From NCBI GenBank assembly GCA_949358305.1, contig OX442315.1, forward strand, positions 36,048,427-36,112,426: a DNA stretch of 64,000 nucleotides, written 5' to 3'. The notes below the pieces were generated by a model. The model saw nothing but the letters and a program-made list of their open reading frames with translations. It was not told the DNA's origin and did not search any database. A program made the translations under genes and the position numbers. This stretch comes from Strigamia acuminata. Lineage: Eukaryota; Arthropoda; Chilopoda; Geophilomorpha; Linotaeniidae. Positions 46,315 through 57,700 of this stretch are shown here, piece by piece; the first letter of the stretch is position 1, and the number at the start of each line of letters is the position of its first letter.

Positions 46315-46322
46315 ATCTAAAT

Positions 46323-47106
46323 CTTTTTGAATCCCATCCGAATTCTATGAAAGATTTGAATCTCTGACACGCAGATTCTGATTGTCCTACCCCCCTGCAT
46401 TAAATCTAGCTGTATTAAGTTTTATTAATACCTGAAAATGGAGTTTTGCAAAAAGAAGACATTGGAAGCACCTTTATTCTAGTGCTCAATGTTTGGCGAG
46501 AAAAAATATTTTTTTTATGGGTGTGCGGTGTTTTCAGCAGTTTTCCAGTTCTCACCCATTGGACCAAAGGCAATCTATCTCAGCCAGCCTCACACAAGAC
46601 TTGTGATGATTGTCGTGTCACCATCAAAATCGCTACAAATCAGCAACTCCTGGTTACAAGTGACTGCATGTCATGTGATTCACAAGCAATTTCGCTTTGT
46701 GGCAATTGAGACGTAACACAGATCGCTGGGAATGGATCCCCTGCATTATCCACTCTAGGATCAACCGTACATGCTGCAGTGAGAATAGACGAGCGTTAGG
46801 TTTTAATGAATTCTGCAATTAATTTATTGGCAAATCCACACATACCAAGTTCAATAATCTGAAATTAAATCAGTGGTATATTTTGTGCAGGGCACTAAAT
46901 TCCATTAGCAACATTCAATTTCATTAAGTAAAAGTCGATTTAGCAACATCATTATCTTTGGGGCTTTTTTTTGGCAACTGGAAATGACATTTAATGTTAT
47001 GACTTTTTTATGAGTCTATTACTATTTTCTTTAATCATTGGAAAGTTTAACAAAAGTAAACACATCTTGAGATATCTTGCAAAATTACATATGCAATTTC
47101 TATAAA
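46323..47106. other. AT-rich DNA
   Basis: Two overlapping frames at 46446-46716 (87 and 75 codons) occupy a somewhat GC-richer stretch but have no splice or start support. I do not call a gene. Confidence 0.3.
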
Positions 47107-47247
47107 AGTTTATTTATTTATTTATTTGTTTATTTGTTTATTTATTTATTTATTTATTTGTTTATTTATTTATTTGTTTATTTATTTATTTGTTTATTTG
47201 TTTATTTGTTTATTAGTTTATTTATTCATTTATTTATTTATTAGTTT
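47107..47247 (+). repeat. (TTTA)n/(TTTG)n microsatellite
   Basis: About 140 bp of TTTATTTATTTG-type tetranucleotides. The 62-codon frame across it is an artefact. Confidence 0.95.
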
Positions 47248-47354
47248 TTTCATACAAGTGCTGTCGGTATGTCGATGTCACACTTTCTCTTCTAAATTAT
47301 CATTTTTCCAGTAGCACGGACGATCAATTAAATATTGCATCTTTCAAATCATGT

Positions 47355-47486
47355 GGTGCGTTCAATTTCAAAATGTGAAAAACCAATTATAAAAACTTGA
47401 TTATAAAATCGGTTTTGCGTCATTTCCGCCAGGGAGAATCGAGATAATCGGGAGAATCGGATTATGAGTTTGAAATTGAACGTACC
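47355..47486. mobile_element. 132-bp MITE-like inverted repeat
   Basis: Ends GGTGCGTTCAATTTCAAA and TTTGAAATTGAACGTACC are inverted with one mismatch. No clear TSD. Confidence 0.5.
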
Positions 47487-47703
47487 TATTATGTTGACGA
47501 AACAGTACATTGACAAAACGTACCTGTGTATTGGGTTGACAAAATGACCTAAGAGTTTGATCGAGGCACACCGTTTTGTTTGACGAAATGAACACAAATT
47601 CGACTTGGTTGGCAAAACGACCGTCGACTAAGTGAGCAAATCCCGTTAAATCGTTCATTGTGTTACTTGGGTTGTTAGTAGGAAATTATTTGAGCGTTTG
47701 AAA

Positions 47704-47768
47704 ACTAGATGAACCCAGATTCCCTGCTAGCCGGATAGTGCTTTACCAATTAAGCTACCAAGAGACTC
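47704..47768 (-). pseudogene. tRNA-like sequence, probably a degenerate tRNA or SINE head
   Basis: The minus strand has a good A-box/D-arm (TAGCTTAATTGGTAAAGCA, stem GCTT/AAGC) and a weak B-box (GGGTTCATCTAG) at the right distance. The anticodon stem does not pair and the acceptor is not closed, so it is not a functional tRNA. Confidence 0.35.
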
Positions 47769-48506
47769 ACAAGCCGAAACGTCTTTACAGCCTCGTAAGA
47801 ATCGTACAAAGATGCGAATCGTTCTACCCAAAAACCCTTGGTTACGGAATACGTTATAAATCATCATTCACTTCGTTTTAACATTGGCCCCAAAATGGGT
47901 TGAGTTTTAGAGTAGAGGTTTTCACGATATGGGCCAGTAAAGAGTATCATAAAATTGTTTGTCTGTGGAAAGATCTGTTTGGTCTCTTTAAGCACTGCTC
48001 TGTGTGAGGCAACAACTTCTAAACTACACATTTGCGTGAATCAAAGGTCAGATTTTGCGGATGTCTGAAGATGCATTTTCGTAAAACCGGAAACGATTTG
48101 TATTAGTTCTCGCGGTTTGATGAAAAGGCATTGATGTTTAATAACAGAGTTTGACCGATACCAGCCAACACCGAAATTGTCTAAATATGTATCAGTAGAT
48201 ACCCAAACCGACATTTTTGTAAAATTGTTTTAAAAAATATTTATCTAAATAAATTACCCGGGTAAATTTTTATTAAGAAAAAAACGGTGCAAAGTTTGTA
48301 TGATTTTTGAATAAAACGTGCAGATTTGCATATTTTTGCATCATGTCTACCATGCGTTTTGTTAAATTAGAAATTTCGGCTTTGGAACTTTTTTTGTGCA
48401 AAATATTTGCTGGTTAATACGGTATATTTTGATACGATGGTGCCGCCCGAGTACACATAACCTAGTTGTCAAATATTTGATTTCTTGAGATCTCGCTACA
48501 ACCTTA

Positions 48507-48925
48507 AGCTAGGTTCACACGTTGTGTTCACACCAGGGGCGACGCGACGCAACGCAAGGAAAAATTAGTCACACTGTAGGGCACGTGTGAACAGAGATGA
48601 AACAATTAATGAGTACAGAGTTGGCCAATCAGATGGTTTCAATAAAACCTGGAATTGGATCTAGTTCTAGAACTAGTTCCAGAATCCGAAAATGGTGGCC
48701 TGTTTGCATGTGGCAAAGTCTCGCCAACCAGACGTGAATCGACGAGAGTTGGAGTCGATCGTGACTGGTTGGCCGCAAGACCTTTCCTTGCGTTGCGTCG
48801 CTTACTTCAACTTGGAGTTGAAGCAGGAATTGGCGTCAACGTCAAGAATTTCTGAACGCAAGCAGCTTGTGTTGCGTCAGTTTCCTTGCGTTGCGTCTAT
48901 TGTGAACCCAAGTGTAAACCTAGCT
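48507..48925 (+). mobile_element. PIF/Harbinger-like MITE, copy 3, complete, TSD TTA
   Basis: AGCTAGGTTCACAC on the left and GTGTAAACCTAGCT on the right, flanked by TTA (48504-48506, 48926-48928). The 3-bp TWA target suits PIF/Harbinger. GACGCAACGCAA-type motifs sit inside both ends. Contains the 66-codon frame MDLVLELVPESENGG (48655-48855). Confidence 0.8.
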
Positions 48926-49489
48926 TTATGTGCTTTCACACTCAAATGTCTGATGATATAAACATGTGATTGACTTTGCCTTAATATTTGTAGTTCAAAG
49001 TTGAGTAAGCTTTAACAGTAGACTTTACGAGCTTTTTTACTAGGTGAAAGAAGGAGCGAGTCAACACGCACACTCAGAGCGTATTTATGAGCACGTGTTT
49101 TTGATACACCCACTTCTTATAATGTGCTAAAGTAAGAGTGGGAAAACTATTTAAAAATTACTTCATAAAAACTTTTCACTTTGTCTGGAGGAAATAAGTT
49201 GGAAAGCAAGTTTCTTTCAAAGGCTCGTGACTACCCCGAGTCCATTTCGCCTTGGTTTGCTACGTACATGTATGTTAGAGATCACAAGTTCTTTTCCATA
49301 TCGAATTTCTATAGATTGTAGACTTTTAGCTGGAGTAGGAGGGAGATTTTCTAAGTATATTTTACATAGGAAAACTGTATAAACTTGATACAGATAATCG
49401 AATTTCTATATAGCATCTGGCTGAATTAGAAGTAGATGTCTATCTCTATTGAATCATCATACATATTGAATTTGTATATCGATGCAATA

Positions 49490-49767
49490 CAGTCGAACCT
49501 TGTTATAACGAATTGCATAAAGATATTCAATCCAAACTGTGTGTTCTCTGTGTTGTACTTAATCGTGAATGGTGTCCAAACGCCCCATGGTCCTCCCCTG
49601 GCCATGAGACGACTGACCGCCACTCACAAGGGACCTAAGAAATCGTTCGTTATAACGAAAGTTCTTTATATCAAAATATTTTAATGCGGTGTTTTATGGC
49701 CAACCAACCAACCAAGCCATTTTTAACTATTTGTTATATCGCAGTTCGTTATAACGAGGTTAGACTG
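49490..49767. mobile_element. pogo/mariner-type MITE, copy 2
   Basis: CAGTCGAACCTTGTTATAAC on the left and GTTATAACGAGGTTAGACTG on the right, flanked by TA (49488-49489, 49768-49769). Confidence 0.8.
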
Positions 49768-49769
49768 TA

Positions 49770-50450
49770 TTGCCAAGAGATAGAAAGTGTATATTGATTT
49801 TGTATAGTCTTTCTATATCGATGCGATATCTTATCCATACACTCTTGTTGCTTAGGGATGTTCTGATTGCCTTTGCAAAAAAGTTAGAAAGGTATACTCT
49901 GTTTCAAAAAACTTATGACAAACTCCCATTCGTTGAGCTTCTGACTAGCTCAGGGATACAAATAACTGATTATCTGATTTTTCTGAACCAATATGGAAGA
50001 GCTCAATTTCAAAATGTTTCTGCAATACTCACTAAAATATTCTTACTTACGGTACAAATTAAAATAAACAAAAATTTATCAATAAATTGAATGAATTTAA
50101 AATGGCCGAAATAGAGGTCAAACTAGAAACTGGAAACGAAAACTGGTTCCAAAACTTTATCCTGATCAGACTAACTGGTCAAGATTAGTTCTTAAATTAG
50201 TCATCGTAGTCGCTATTTTCAGCATCCTCTTGTGGAGGATAGATGCATTTTTAGAACTACTTTTCAATTATGTATTTGTAACGAACTAACAATACATAAT
50301 ACAGTTTGAGAGAGGTACTCTTTCCTTATAAAAACCCAGTTATACCTATAAGTATAGTGGAAAACTTATAACTCTACCGGAGCTTAAACGATTTCTAACA
50401 ATAGCGTAGTCAATCTGGTAGTTTTCCACTATTTACGTCACTAACTAAAA
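49770..50450. other. AT-rich DNA with one inverted repeat
   Basis: TAGTGGAAAAC (50355) and GTTTTCCACTAT (50421) form an inverted pair about 70 bp apart. The 106-codon frame at 49770-50090 has no supporting signals. Confidence 0.35.
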
Positions 50451-50610
50451 TTTTGGATTATCAATGACTTCTTTTGCCGCCATTTTGGATTATCAATGAC
50501 TTCTTTTGCCGCCATTTTGGATTATCAATGACTTCTTTTGCCGCCATTTTGGATTATCAATGACTTCTTTTGCCGCCATTTTGGATTATCAATGACTTCT
50601 TTTGCCGCCA
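50451..50610 (+). repeat. five perfect tandem copies of a 32-bp unit
   Basis: The unit is TTTTGGATTATCAATGACTT followed by CTTTTGCCGCCA. All five copies are identical by eye, followed by TTTTG of a sixth. There are no spacers, so it is not a CRISPR-like array. Confidence 0.95.
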
Positions 50611-52589
50611 TTTTGAATTCTCCGCTTCATTCACGCACGGAGCACATGTTACGGTTTATCTAATTGATTCTGCTTTGAATTCATTAAAATTCACAATAAT
50701 AAAGTTGCAGCATTGTATTAAAACATTTAAAAACAAGAATTCTTTCTTTTATGCTAACAAGACAATACGAGTTTTGCTAATCACGTGACATGTATAAGGT
50801 TAAGTCTAATTTTGTAACTATCACATGAAACTTCAACCGCAACCCAAACTTTAACACTTTTACTTTACACTAAATATAGTGTAAAAAATGTCATAATTGT
50901 AAGGGAAAAGTACCTGCCGCAAACTGTGTAACGGCTGCAGACCAATCAATAGCCTATAGGAGTTTGTCATAAGTTTTCTGATACAGAGAATAGATTGGTA
51001 AGTATAAAAATGTAGTTTTTCTTAGCATGTATGATTTGCCATGAATTTTGACATTTTATGAGGCTATTTTCCTCCTAACTTCAACTTTGGATGAACTACG
51101 CTCTCTTCACCATCACCACAAGCTTCAAAGGACTCCATCTACATCTTACACCTTTTCGAAGTATGCCTGTAAGCACTTTTCTGATTCTTCCTAATGATTA
51201 AGAATCTGATCCAGGAATTCTGAATGTGCTGACTGCTCAGGGTTGAAAACATCTCTTTATTTTCTTTGATAGAATTGTATAGACATACAATAAATAGACT
51301 GTGGGATTGCTGGCTCTTATTCGAGGGTGGCTCTTAATCGAAGGAATACGGTATATAATGTAGCAAAGCCCATGGGATTGGTGATAGGTGTTGTGCAGCA
51401 CTAATCTCGGTAGCAAATGTAGGCATGTTTTGCACGAATCAGCTTTAAAGCCTTGCATGCTGTGATTTATAATAGACTACAAGTGAATGGGATTAAAGTA
51501 GCTGCAAACTGGTTTGTCAAGATTTCTATTAGCGCATGTCAGCAAACACACTGCAACTTAGAACATCAAAACAAAATTCTTAGTAATTGGTTGGTTGGTT
51601 TAGCGTGTGTTTGTCACTTTCAATTTGCGTTTGACAAATACAAATCCGATGCAATTAAGCTACAAGTTCCATGCTTCAAAGGAATGCTGCTTTTGCGATA
51701 TTTTGTTCGTTGCAAGCGAAATGCGATAGTTATACTGTATACGGTATAATCAAGAAATTGCAGCACGTGCAATAAATTGCTTGAACCCAAATCGCATTGT
51801 TGCATTACTTTGCTTGAAGCTCACACCACAAGATGATTCCTGGATCTGTTAGTAGCAGTAATAATCTCAATTTTCTAACTTAGAAAGAATCAAATTTAGA
51901 GGAAAGCGCGACATGAAATTACCTCAATACTTTGACTTCCAAAAGTGTTTTTATTTTTTTTTCTCGAAAACTAACGGGATTTTCTTTCTGAAATTTCTTT
52001 TATTTTCTTTAGACAGCATGACAAACAATAAAAATAATCGATTCAAAAATTCATCAAAAAATTTTCATACATTTTTGAAAAAATCTTTTTGGGTAACAAA
52101 TGACCCGGGTTGGGTGAGTAGAGGATTTTTGAACTGTCTGTGTACGTGTGCCATTAATGCTAAACATGCTTTCTTGCATTTTCTATAATTATTGCTATTA
52201 AACAGTTTTTAAACACCTTCTGTTGTTCAAAAGGCTGTCTAAAATGTGCATTTGGGTTGGTTTAAAGAAGAAAAACTAGATTAAAAAACTTTTCAAAATC
52301 AAGCTAGTACAGAGTAATTGGTAAAGGATGATGTTTTTTTGCATTTCTGCAGTACTCAAAGCTGAATGGTTGCTGAACAAAAAAGCTCTAATGGAGTCAG
52401 AAGATGCAAGAGCAAAGAACTAATGACAAAAAAAATAAAACCAGCTCTATCAATTGAAAAGAGTTTTTGTTAAGACTTTTTCAAGCACTAATTTTTTGCT
52501 TTAGAAATGTAAAGTTTGAAAGTTAAATTGGATTTTCTCAGTGTAAGTAGTAATCACAACATGACCTAACAAACAATGTGAGTTGTGTA
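50611..52589. other. AT-rich DNA, no gene recognised
   Basis: Open frames at 51453-51749 and 51913-52188 lack exon signals. A solo MITE-like end lies near 51299-51355. Confidence 0.35.
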
Positions 52590-52800
52590 CAGTCGTAGAC
52601 AAAAAAAAACTTCCCTTCAGTTTAGCTGTTTTAAGTTTATCTATCATTATTTGCCCGGTCTATCTTTTAATACTGTTGTTAGGGCAAGACGAGAGACCCG
52701 GTCAAGATTGATGTCACTGAATCTCAATGGATTTTTTATGCCACCTGGTAGATAAACTTAAAACAGCAAACTGAAGGAGATTGTTTTTTGTCCACGACTG
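52590..52800. mobile_element. 211-bp mariner-type MITE with TIRs of about 50 bp
   Basis: CAGTCGTAGACAAAAAAAAA on the left and TTTTTTGTCCACGACTG on the right continue through TTCAGTTT and GTTTTAAGTTTATCTA as an imperfect inverted repeat. TA flanks (52588-52589, 52801-52802). Confidence 0.85.
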
Positions 52801-53390
52801 TACATCAGAATTATTTACTTAACGTAGAATTAGTAGATGTTACACTCATTCATTTGAATTTAGTCTCGCAGTGCATAATCATTATTAAAAACCAGCAAAC
52901 TTTAAAAACTGCACAAGAAAGACAAAAGAAAGAGAACAAAGAAGCAAAAAAGTGAAGCAGCAATCCCACTAACTCCACTACAGCATGAAAGAACCTCAAG
53001 AAGTTTTCTCTTGTTTGAAAAATAAATGACTGGAAAATTGCATTACAGTTTGCGTGATAAATTAAGCAAACTTTTAAAACGTGTAAATGAGTTTTGGATG
53101 ATGGACATGAACATGCAAAGTGTGTTTAGTAGGTCAGTAGCTGCATTAGAAAAGCCAGTTGAATAAAAGAACATTTTTAAACAATCTGTTAAATGGTTTA
53201 AATTTCTTTGATCCTGGTCAGTTTAATTTGATTCTTCGATGTTTCGGATAAAATATATGCTCTCAGTTAAATTTTATAGTCTGCAGTGTTGCTAAACATG
53301 AATGCAAACTTTTAGTTTGCGCCCGGTATCTTGATGCTAAATTCAAACTGCGCATCACATTCTGTGCATGGTGATTGTCAAGCTTGGTAC

Positions 53391-53798
53391 TGTACTCTGG
53401 CTTACTATAAGTTGGGCCTATTTTCCATTGGCTGAGCCTCATTACTCCTAACTGTGGACTGTGTGCTACCACCAGGAAAAGTAGTTCAGTTTTGTTTTTA
53501 ATTTTTTTGATTATTTTAATAATTTAAATGATGTAATGTTATTTGTATTTTATAATAAAATGTTTTTCAATTCATAAAATAAAGATTTATGCTGTTTTTA
53601 TTTCAATAATCATGATTATTCAGTTGATTGCTTGCTTTGTCAGGAAAGTAAACAATTTTCTAAATTTTTATTGGTTGTTTTGTCTGGAAAGCAGTCAAAA
53701 TGCCAACCATTGTTTTGATCTATTTTTTGGTATCACTACACAAGTGAAAAGGCTCTGCCAATGGAAAATAGGCCCAACTTATAGTGAGCCAGAGTATA
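53391..53798. mobile_element. MITE of the TA-CTCT family, copy C
   Basis: 48-bp TIRs TGTACTCTGGCTTACTATAA and on to TTTTCCATTGGCTGAGCC, with three mismatches between ends. Subterminal TCATTACTCCTAACTGTGGA and CTACCACCAGGAAAAGTAG are conserved with copies A and B. Confidence 0.8.
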
Positions 53799-56700
53799 CG
53801 CTGTAAATTACTTTTACCGTATTACCCTGCTTATTGCCACATGCCGGTATAGTGCGAGTATTACCGGCATGCCGATAAACCCCGTTTTTAACGGCATGCC
53901 GGTGTAAGTGAACACGAATTTTTTTTTAATTTTGAGCCCAAAACATGCTTTAAACGCATATTTAGATGTCCAAATTGTAGGAAATTGGCTTAAATTTCTA
54001 TAAAGGTTCTAAAAAATTTAGTAGTAATCTTCAGAATATCAATAAAATTTAAATTTCAGGCCCAAATTTTAACATAATTATCATTTGAGCTCTTTTAAAC
54101 AAAAAAACAAAAAACCAATTTTTTCACTTATACCGTAATATTTCGTACCCCTCATTAAAAATCGCACCAATTATAAACAAAAATGATATATTCCTTTATT
54201 TTATAACAAATTGTAATGCTTCTGGCTTTTGGGAGAAGTTACTTGAGCTAAATTTGATTTATTTAGGGGCTGAAATAGATCGACAACCATTTTGTTGCTC
54301 CAGATAATCAAAATGCATTATAGGTAATTCACATACGACGTCAAGTTTACCAGAAAACTAACGTCATGTAAACACACACGGTTAACCGGATAGATAACAC
54401 CAGAATTTTTACTTATTTGGAAAACTGTTACCATGTAAACGTAGTAATTCAGTCTAAACTATAATACGTATACGTGTACACTCTTGATTCAATTTTTATC
54501 ACGTGACTAGGGAAAAGTAGTTTTATGCAGTGCACAAGCGGTAAACAAATGCATGGTCTATGGAGAGAGTGGTTATTAAATTAAGTAGCAAATACGGAGT
54601 AATTGTTGTTACTACTCATCCCAATGGAATGCAAGGGGCAAGTGAAGTTCAAGTGATGGGACAAATTGATCAAATTTGTCTGCTTGGAAAAAAAAATAAT
54701 TGTATTTAACCAAATACTAAAACTTAATTTTACTAACCAAATTTATTTGCGTTTGACTTTCCTCGCAAACAATTACCAAGAACAACAAAAATGAAAAACC
54801 AGCAGACAAAACATGAGCTCACCTGGTTAGAGAGTGCCCAGCTGCCAAGAAACTGCACCAATTTCATCAGGCACACACCAAGTCTAATAACCTTAATACC
54901 GTATGTTATTCTTGAGAGATCCAGACAAAACAGCCGAGGTATATTACTGTACCAGTAAAGAATTGGATGTGTTATAACTGTTTGTAACAATGTGAGAGAG
55001 AGGTGCGTTTAAATAAAGAAAGTAATTGACTGTTTAGATAATAACAATACTTTATTTTTTTTTTAAATTGAACAATTGTGGATTACACACTTCTGCGGTC
55101 TCCTTGTAAGATTTCTATCAGATTTTGTAACAGAAATGTTTGCTGAACTTTTCTTTAGTATCCTGATTGAACCGAATGACATCTGGTGGTATCTAGTGGA
55201 ATGTAATTTGGCATTAGTTTGAACGTTTTTTGTGGGAAAAAAGTGTGATTTATTCTGGCAGAAACAGCTGTCGAAAAGTTTTCTTGGGGGAAAACTACCC
55301 GAATTACGAGAAAAAGAAAACCCAAGTGCACTTATATTTTTTCCATTTTGGTCTTCTTCTTCTTCTCTCGTGACATATGTATTACATTTTATATCGACGG
55401 TTGGATATGGAATTGGTGTCCTGTTTGCATTTCCCTGCTGTCGGGACAAACTGAGGAACTTTCTGATTTTTTTAAATTTTATTTTGAAATACAAAAAAAG
55501 AGGAAATTTAGCAACAAATGTTCAAGTCTCCAGACTTCAGCAAACAAAACAAAAAATACAATCAAATGTGAAAAACCGAAGAAATCGTTTGAAAACTGGT
55601 TAAAAACTAGTACAAAATGGGTTAAAAATGGGTATAAAGGGCAATAAAACGGTTTAAAAAGATGAAAATTAAAAAAAATTCGAATTTTGAAATATCCATC
55701 ATTCGATTCTTTGAATTTTGGCGAAATCGGATTTTAAACTGCTTGTTTGAAAATGTTGTTTACTCGAAATGGCTTTTCGAATGCAGCCAGTATATAGTGC
55801 TTTTTTATTAGATGGTTACTTGAGCTGTGTGGACTTACAAAATTCCATATCAATTTTGCAAGAAATAAAAGACGAGCTATTCCACTACTACATTGAGCGA
55901 TTCTCATGGCTTTGCCTCCATAAACTTCTAAAAGAATAAGTTCGAATTACGAATGCGTTTTCATATTTCTAGGTTGTTGCCACTTTTCATAGCAAATGAT
56001 AAGAAGCCTTACACATTGTTGAATTATTTTGAATGCTCTAATTGCATTACTTCCCTGGTTTATATTCTCTGTTGTCACAATGTCATAATTACGTGCAAGA
56101 CAAGACGTTCTAACTCTACATCCATTAGAAATATCTAGCCATGAATATTTAAACTTTTATGACTGGTTTTGTGTAATTTAATTTGAATTTTATTTGAAAC
56201 TTGAAGTTAAAACTGCTGAGGAATTAACATAATTACATGTTAGGTGATTAGTTAGCACCTAAAACTGCAAAGAAGGAAACAAAAAAGTTAAAATTTTCGT
56301 GCGTGTTAACATTGCGATTGTTTTAAAAAGATACAAGCTTCTCCTTTCCTCGCTCACCATCTTTAACCTTGTTTCTAAGTAAATGTATTATCCCAGTTGG
56401 GTCAACCGAATAACCCACTCAAATTAGCAATTAAGTTTGTAGCGCGCTTGCCTAAATTGCCTCGGACGAGCTTCAAACGTGTGATCTAAGTGCTGTGATA
56501 AAATTTGGCGACAACAAACCGCTTTCACCGTATCAATTTCGCATCAAATTCATATCGTGTCGTGAAAAACGAGGTTTAAAGTCTTAATTTTGTTCCAAAC
56601 AAAGCGTAAATAGGATTATTGACGCCGGAGAAAATGATCTGTTTACAGAGTTGGTTAGAGGGAACTGGAGGTTGTTGATTGCCGGCGTTTAAGGCTATTG

Positions 56701-56977
56701 AAATTGAAAGGAAGAAGGATATAGCGTAGGCGTTTTGATGTGAGGATTACGAAGGTGTTATTGCAAATATTGGTGTTGGAGAGTAGATGGGATTCTCTTG
56801 AGAATTTTAAAGTTGCTGTGAATCTAGATTATGGGATTTATGACTTTTTAATTGGTTGGGGATTCACGTTCACCGAATATCAAAAATTGTAAACACGGTA
56901 CAAGTTTCTGTTCGGTTTGTACAAAGCGCTCCAGAAAAGAGTCCTGACAACAATTTTTTATAGAAAAGGAAGCAGCT
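53799..56977. other. AT-rich DNA up to the Ty3/Gypsy element
   Basis: Positions 53863-53903 form a 12-bp perfect stem (ACCGGCATGCCG) with a 17-base loop in a GGCATGCC-repeat patch. Overlapping frames on both strands at 55063-55647 (up to 143 codons) show no start, splice or family evidence. Nothing else recognised. Confidence 0.35.
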
Positions 56978-57606
56978 TGTGGTGATTCGGCATCACCTGA
57001 AGAAGTAATTGGTGACGATTATCATGTTATTGATTCTCGCCACTAGAGCGCGCTAGAAATACAGACTAGACTGACTAGTCTCGTGTTTCTGCGAACCTGC
57101 ATAATCAGAAGGATTTGCATATGACGTCATTTCCGGTTAATATATAACGTCAACACTTGACCGGAAACGACACTACAGTTACCAATCTCAGCAAGAGCAC
57201 CATTTACCTCACCTTTCAGGCCGTTTCACGGATTGATCGAGGACCGGTGCCCGCTGACCATTTCAACTGTACAACAGCCACATTTATTTAGCGTAGCCAA
57301 TCTACGCTAGAATAAATATCCGAACGATATTCGTTTAATTCGCACGAGAAAGCGAATTCTCGCGTGTTCATAATAACACGTGGAAATACCCTAGACAACA
57401 AACACAGACCACGCGTAGGACTAAACAATTGGATCCGCCATTGTTTAGCGGCAACTCGTATTCGCAGCCGAATCCGAGGACCACCACTGGAAACATCTTA
57501 ACTTATAGTTGTATTAGTAAGCGTGTTTAATAAAGTAGTATTTGAAGTATATTGTATTCCCGAGTGTATTATTTATTATCTTTAACCGCAAAGTCGAATC
57601 ACGACA
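56978..57606 (+). repeat. 5' LTR of the Ty3/Gypsy element, 629 bp
   Basis: It starts TGTGGTGATTCG and ends CGAATCACGACA, an inverted repeat matching at 11 of 12 positions. A perfect CRE TGACGTCA (57122-57129) lies 12 bp upstream of TATATAA (57141-57147). AATAAA (57529-57534) is a likely polyadenylation signal. Several perfect hairpins are present: 56981-56997, 57063-57079, 57291-57307, 57337-57358 and 57363-57380. TTTCCGGT/ACCGGAAA (57130-57167) encloses the TATA box. Confidence 0.85.
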
Positions 57607-57608
57607 CG

Positions 57609-57626
57609 TGGGGGCCTGTCCGGGAT
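57609..57626 (+). other. primer binding site, tRNA-Pro-like
   Basis: TGGGGGCCTGTCCGGGAT lies two bases (CG) after the LTR end. It matches the tRNA-Pro-type primer site of gammaretroviruses at 16 of 18 positions, so the primer may be a tRNA-Pro variant or another tRNA with a similar acceptor. Confidence 0.7.
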
Positions 57627-57700
57627 AGAATTTGCTAACCTTACGACAAAACTTTAAATAATAACCGGGATCTTTCGACCGATCATTATATCGCAAGAAA

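Noticed and set aside
46446-46716. 87-aa cysteine-containing frame
   Set aside because: Two overlapping frames are open, with no signal peptide, splice site or promoter context. The evidence is insufficient.
47126-47314. 62-aa FIYLFI-rich protein
   Set aside because: It is a translation of the TTTA/TTTG microsatellite.
47704-47768. Functional tRNA gene
   Set aside because: The D-arm is good, but the anticodon and acceptor stems do not pair, so it was kept only as a degenerate tRNA-like sequence.
50451-50610. CRISPR-like array
   Set aside because: The 32-bp units are directly contiguous with no spacers, and the DNA is eukaryotic.
55063-55647. Overlapping frames of 143, 123 and 99 aa on both strands
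   Set aside because: They are open on opposite strands at once, with no start context, splice sites or recognisable domain. I judged them chance.
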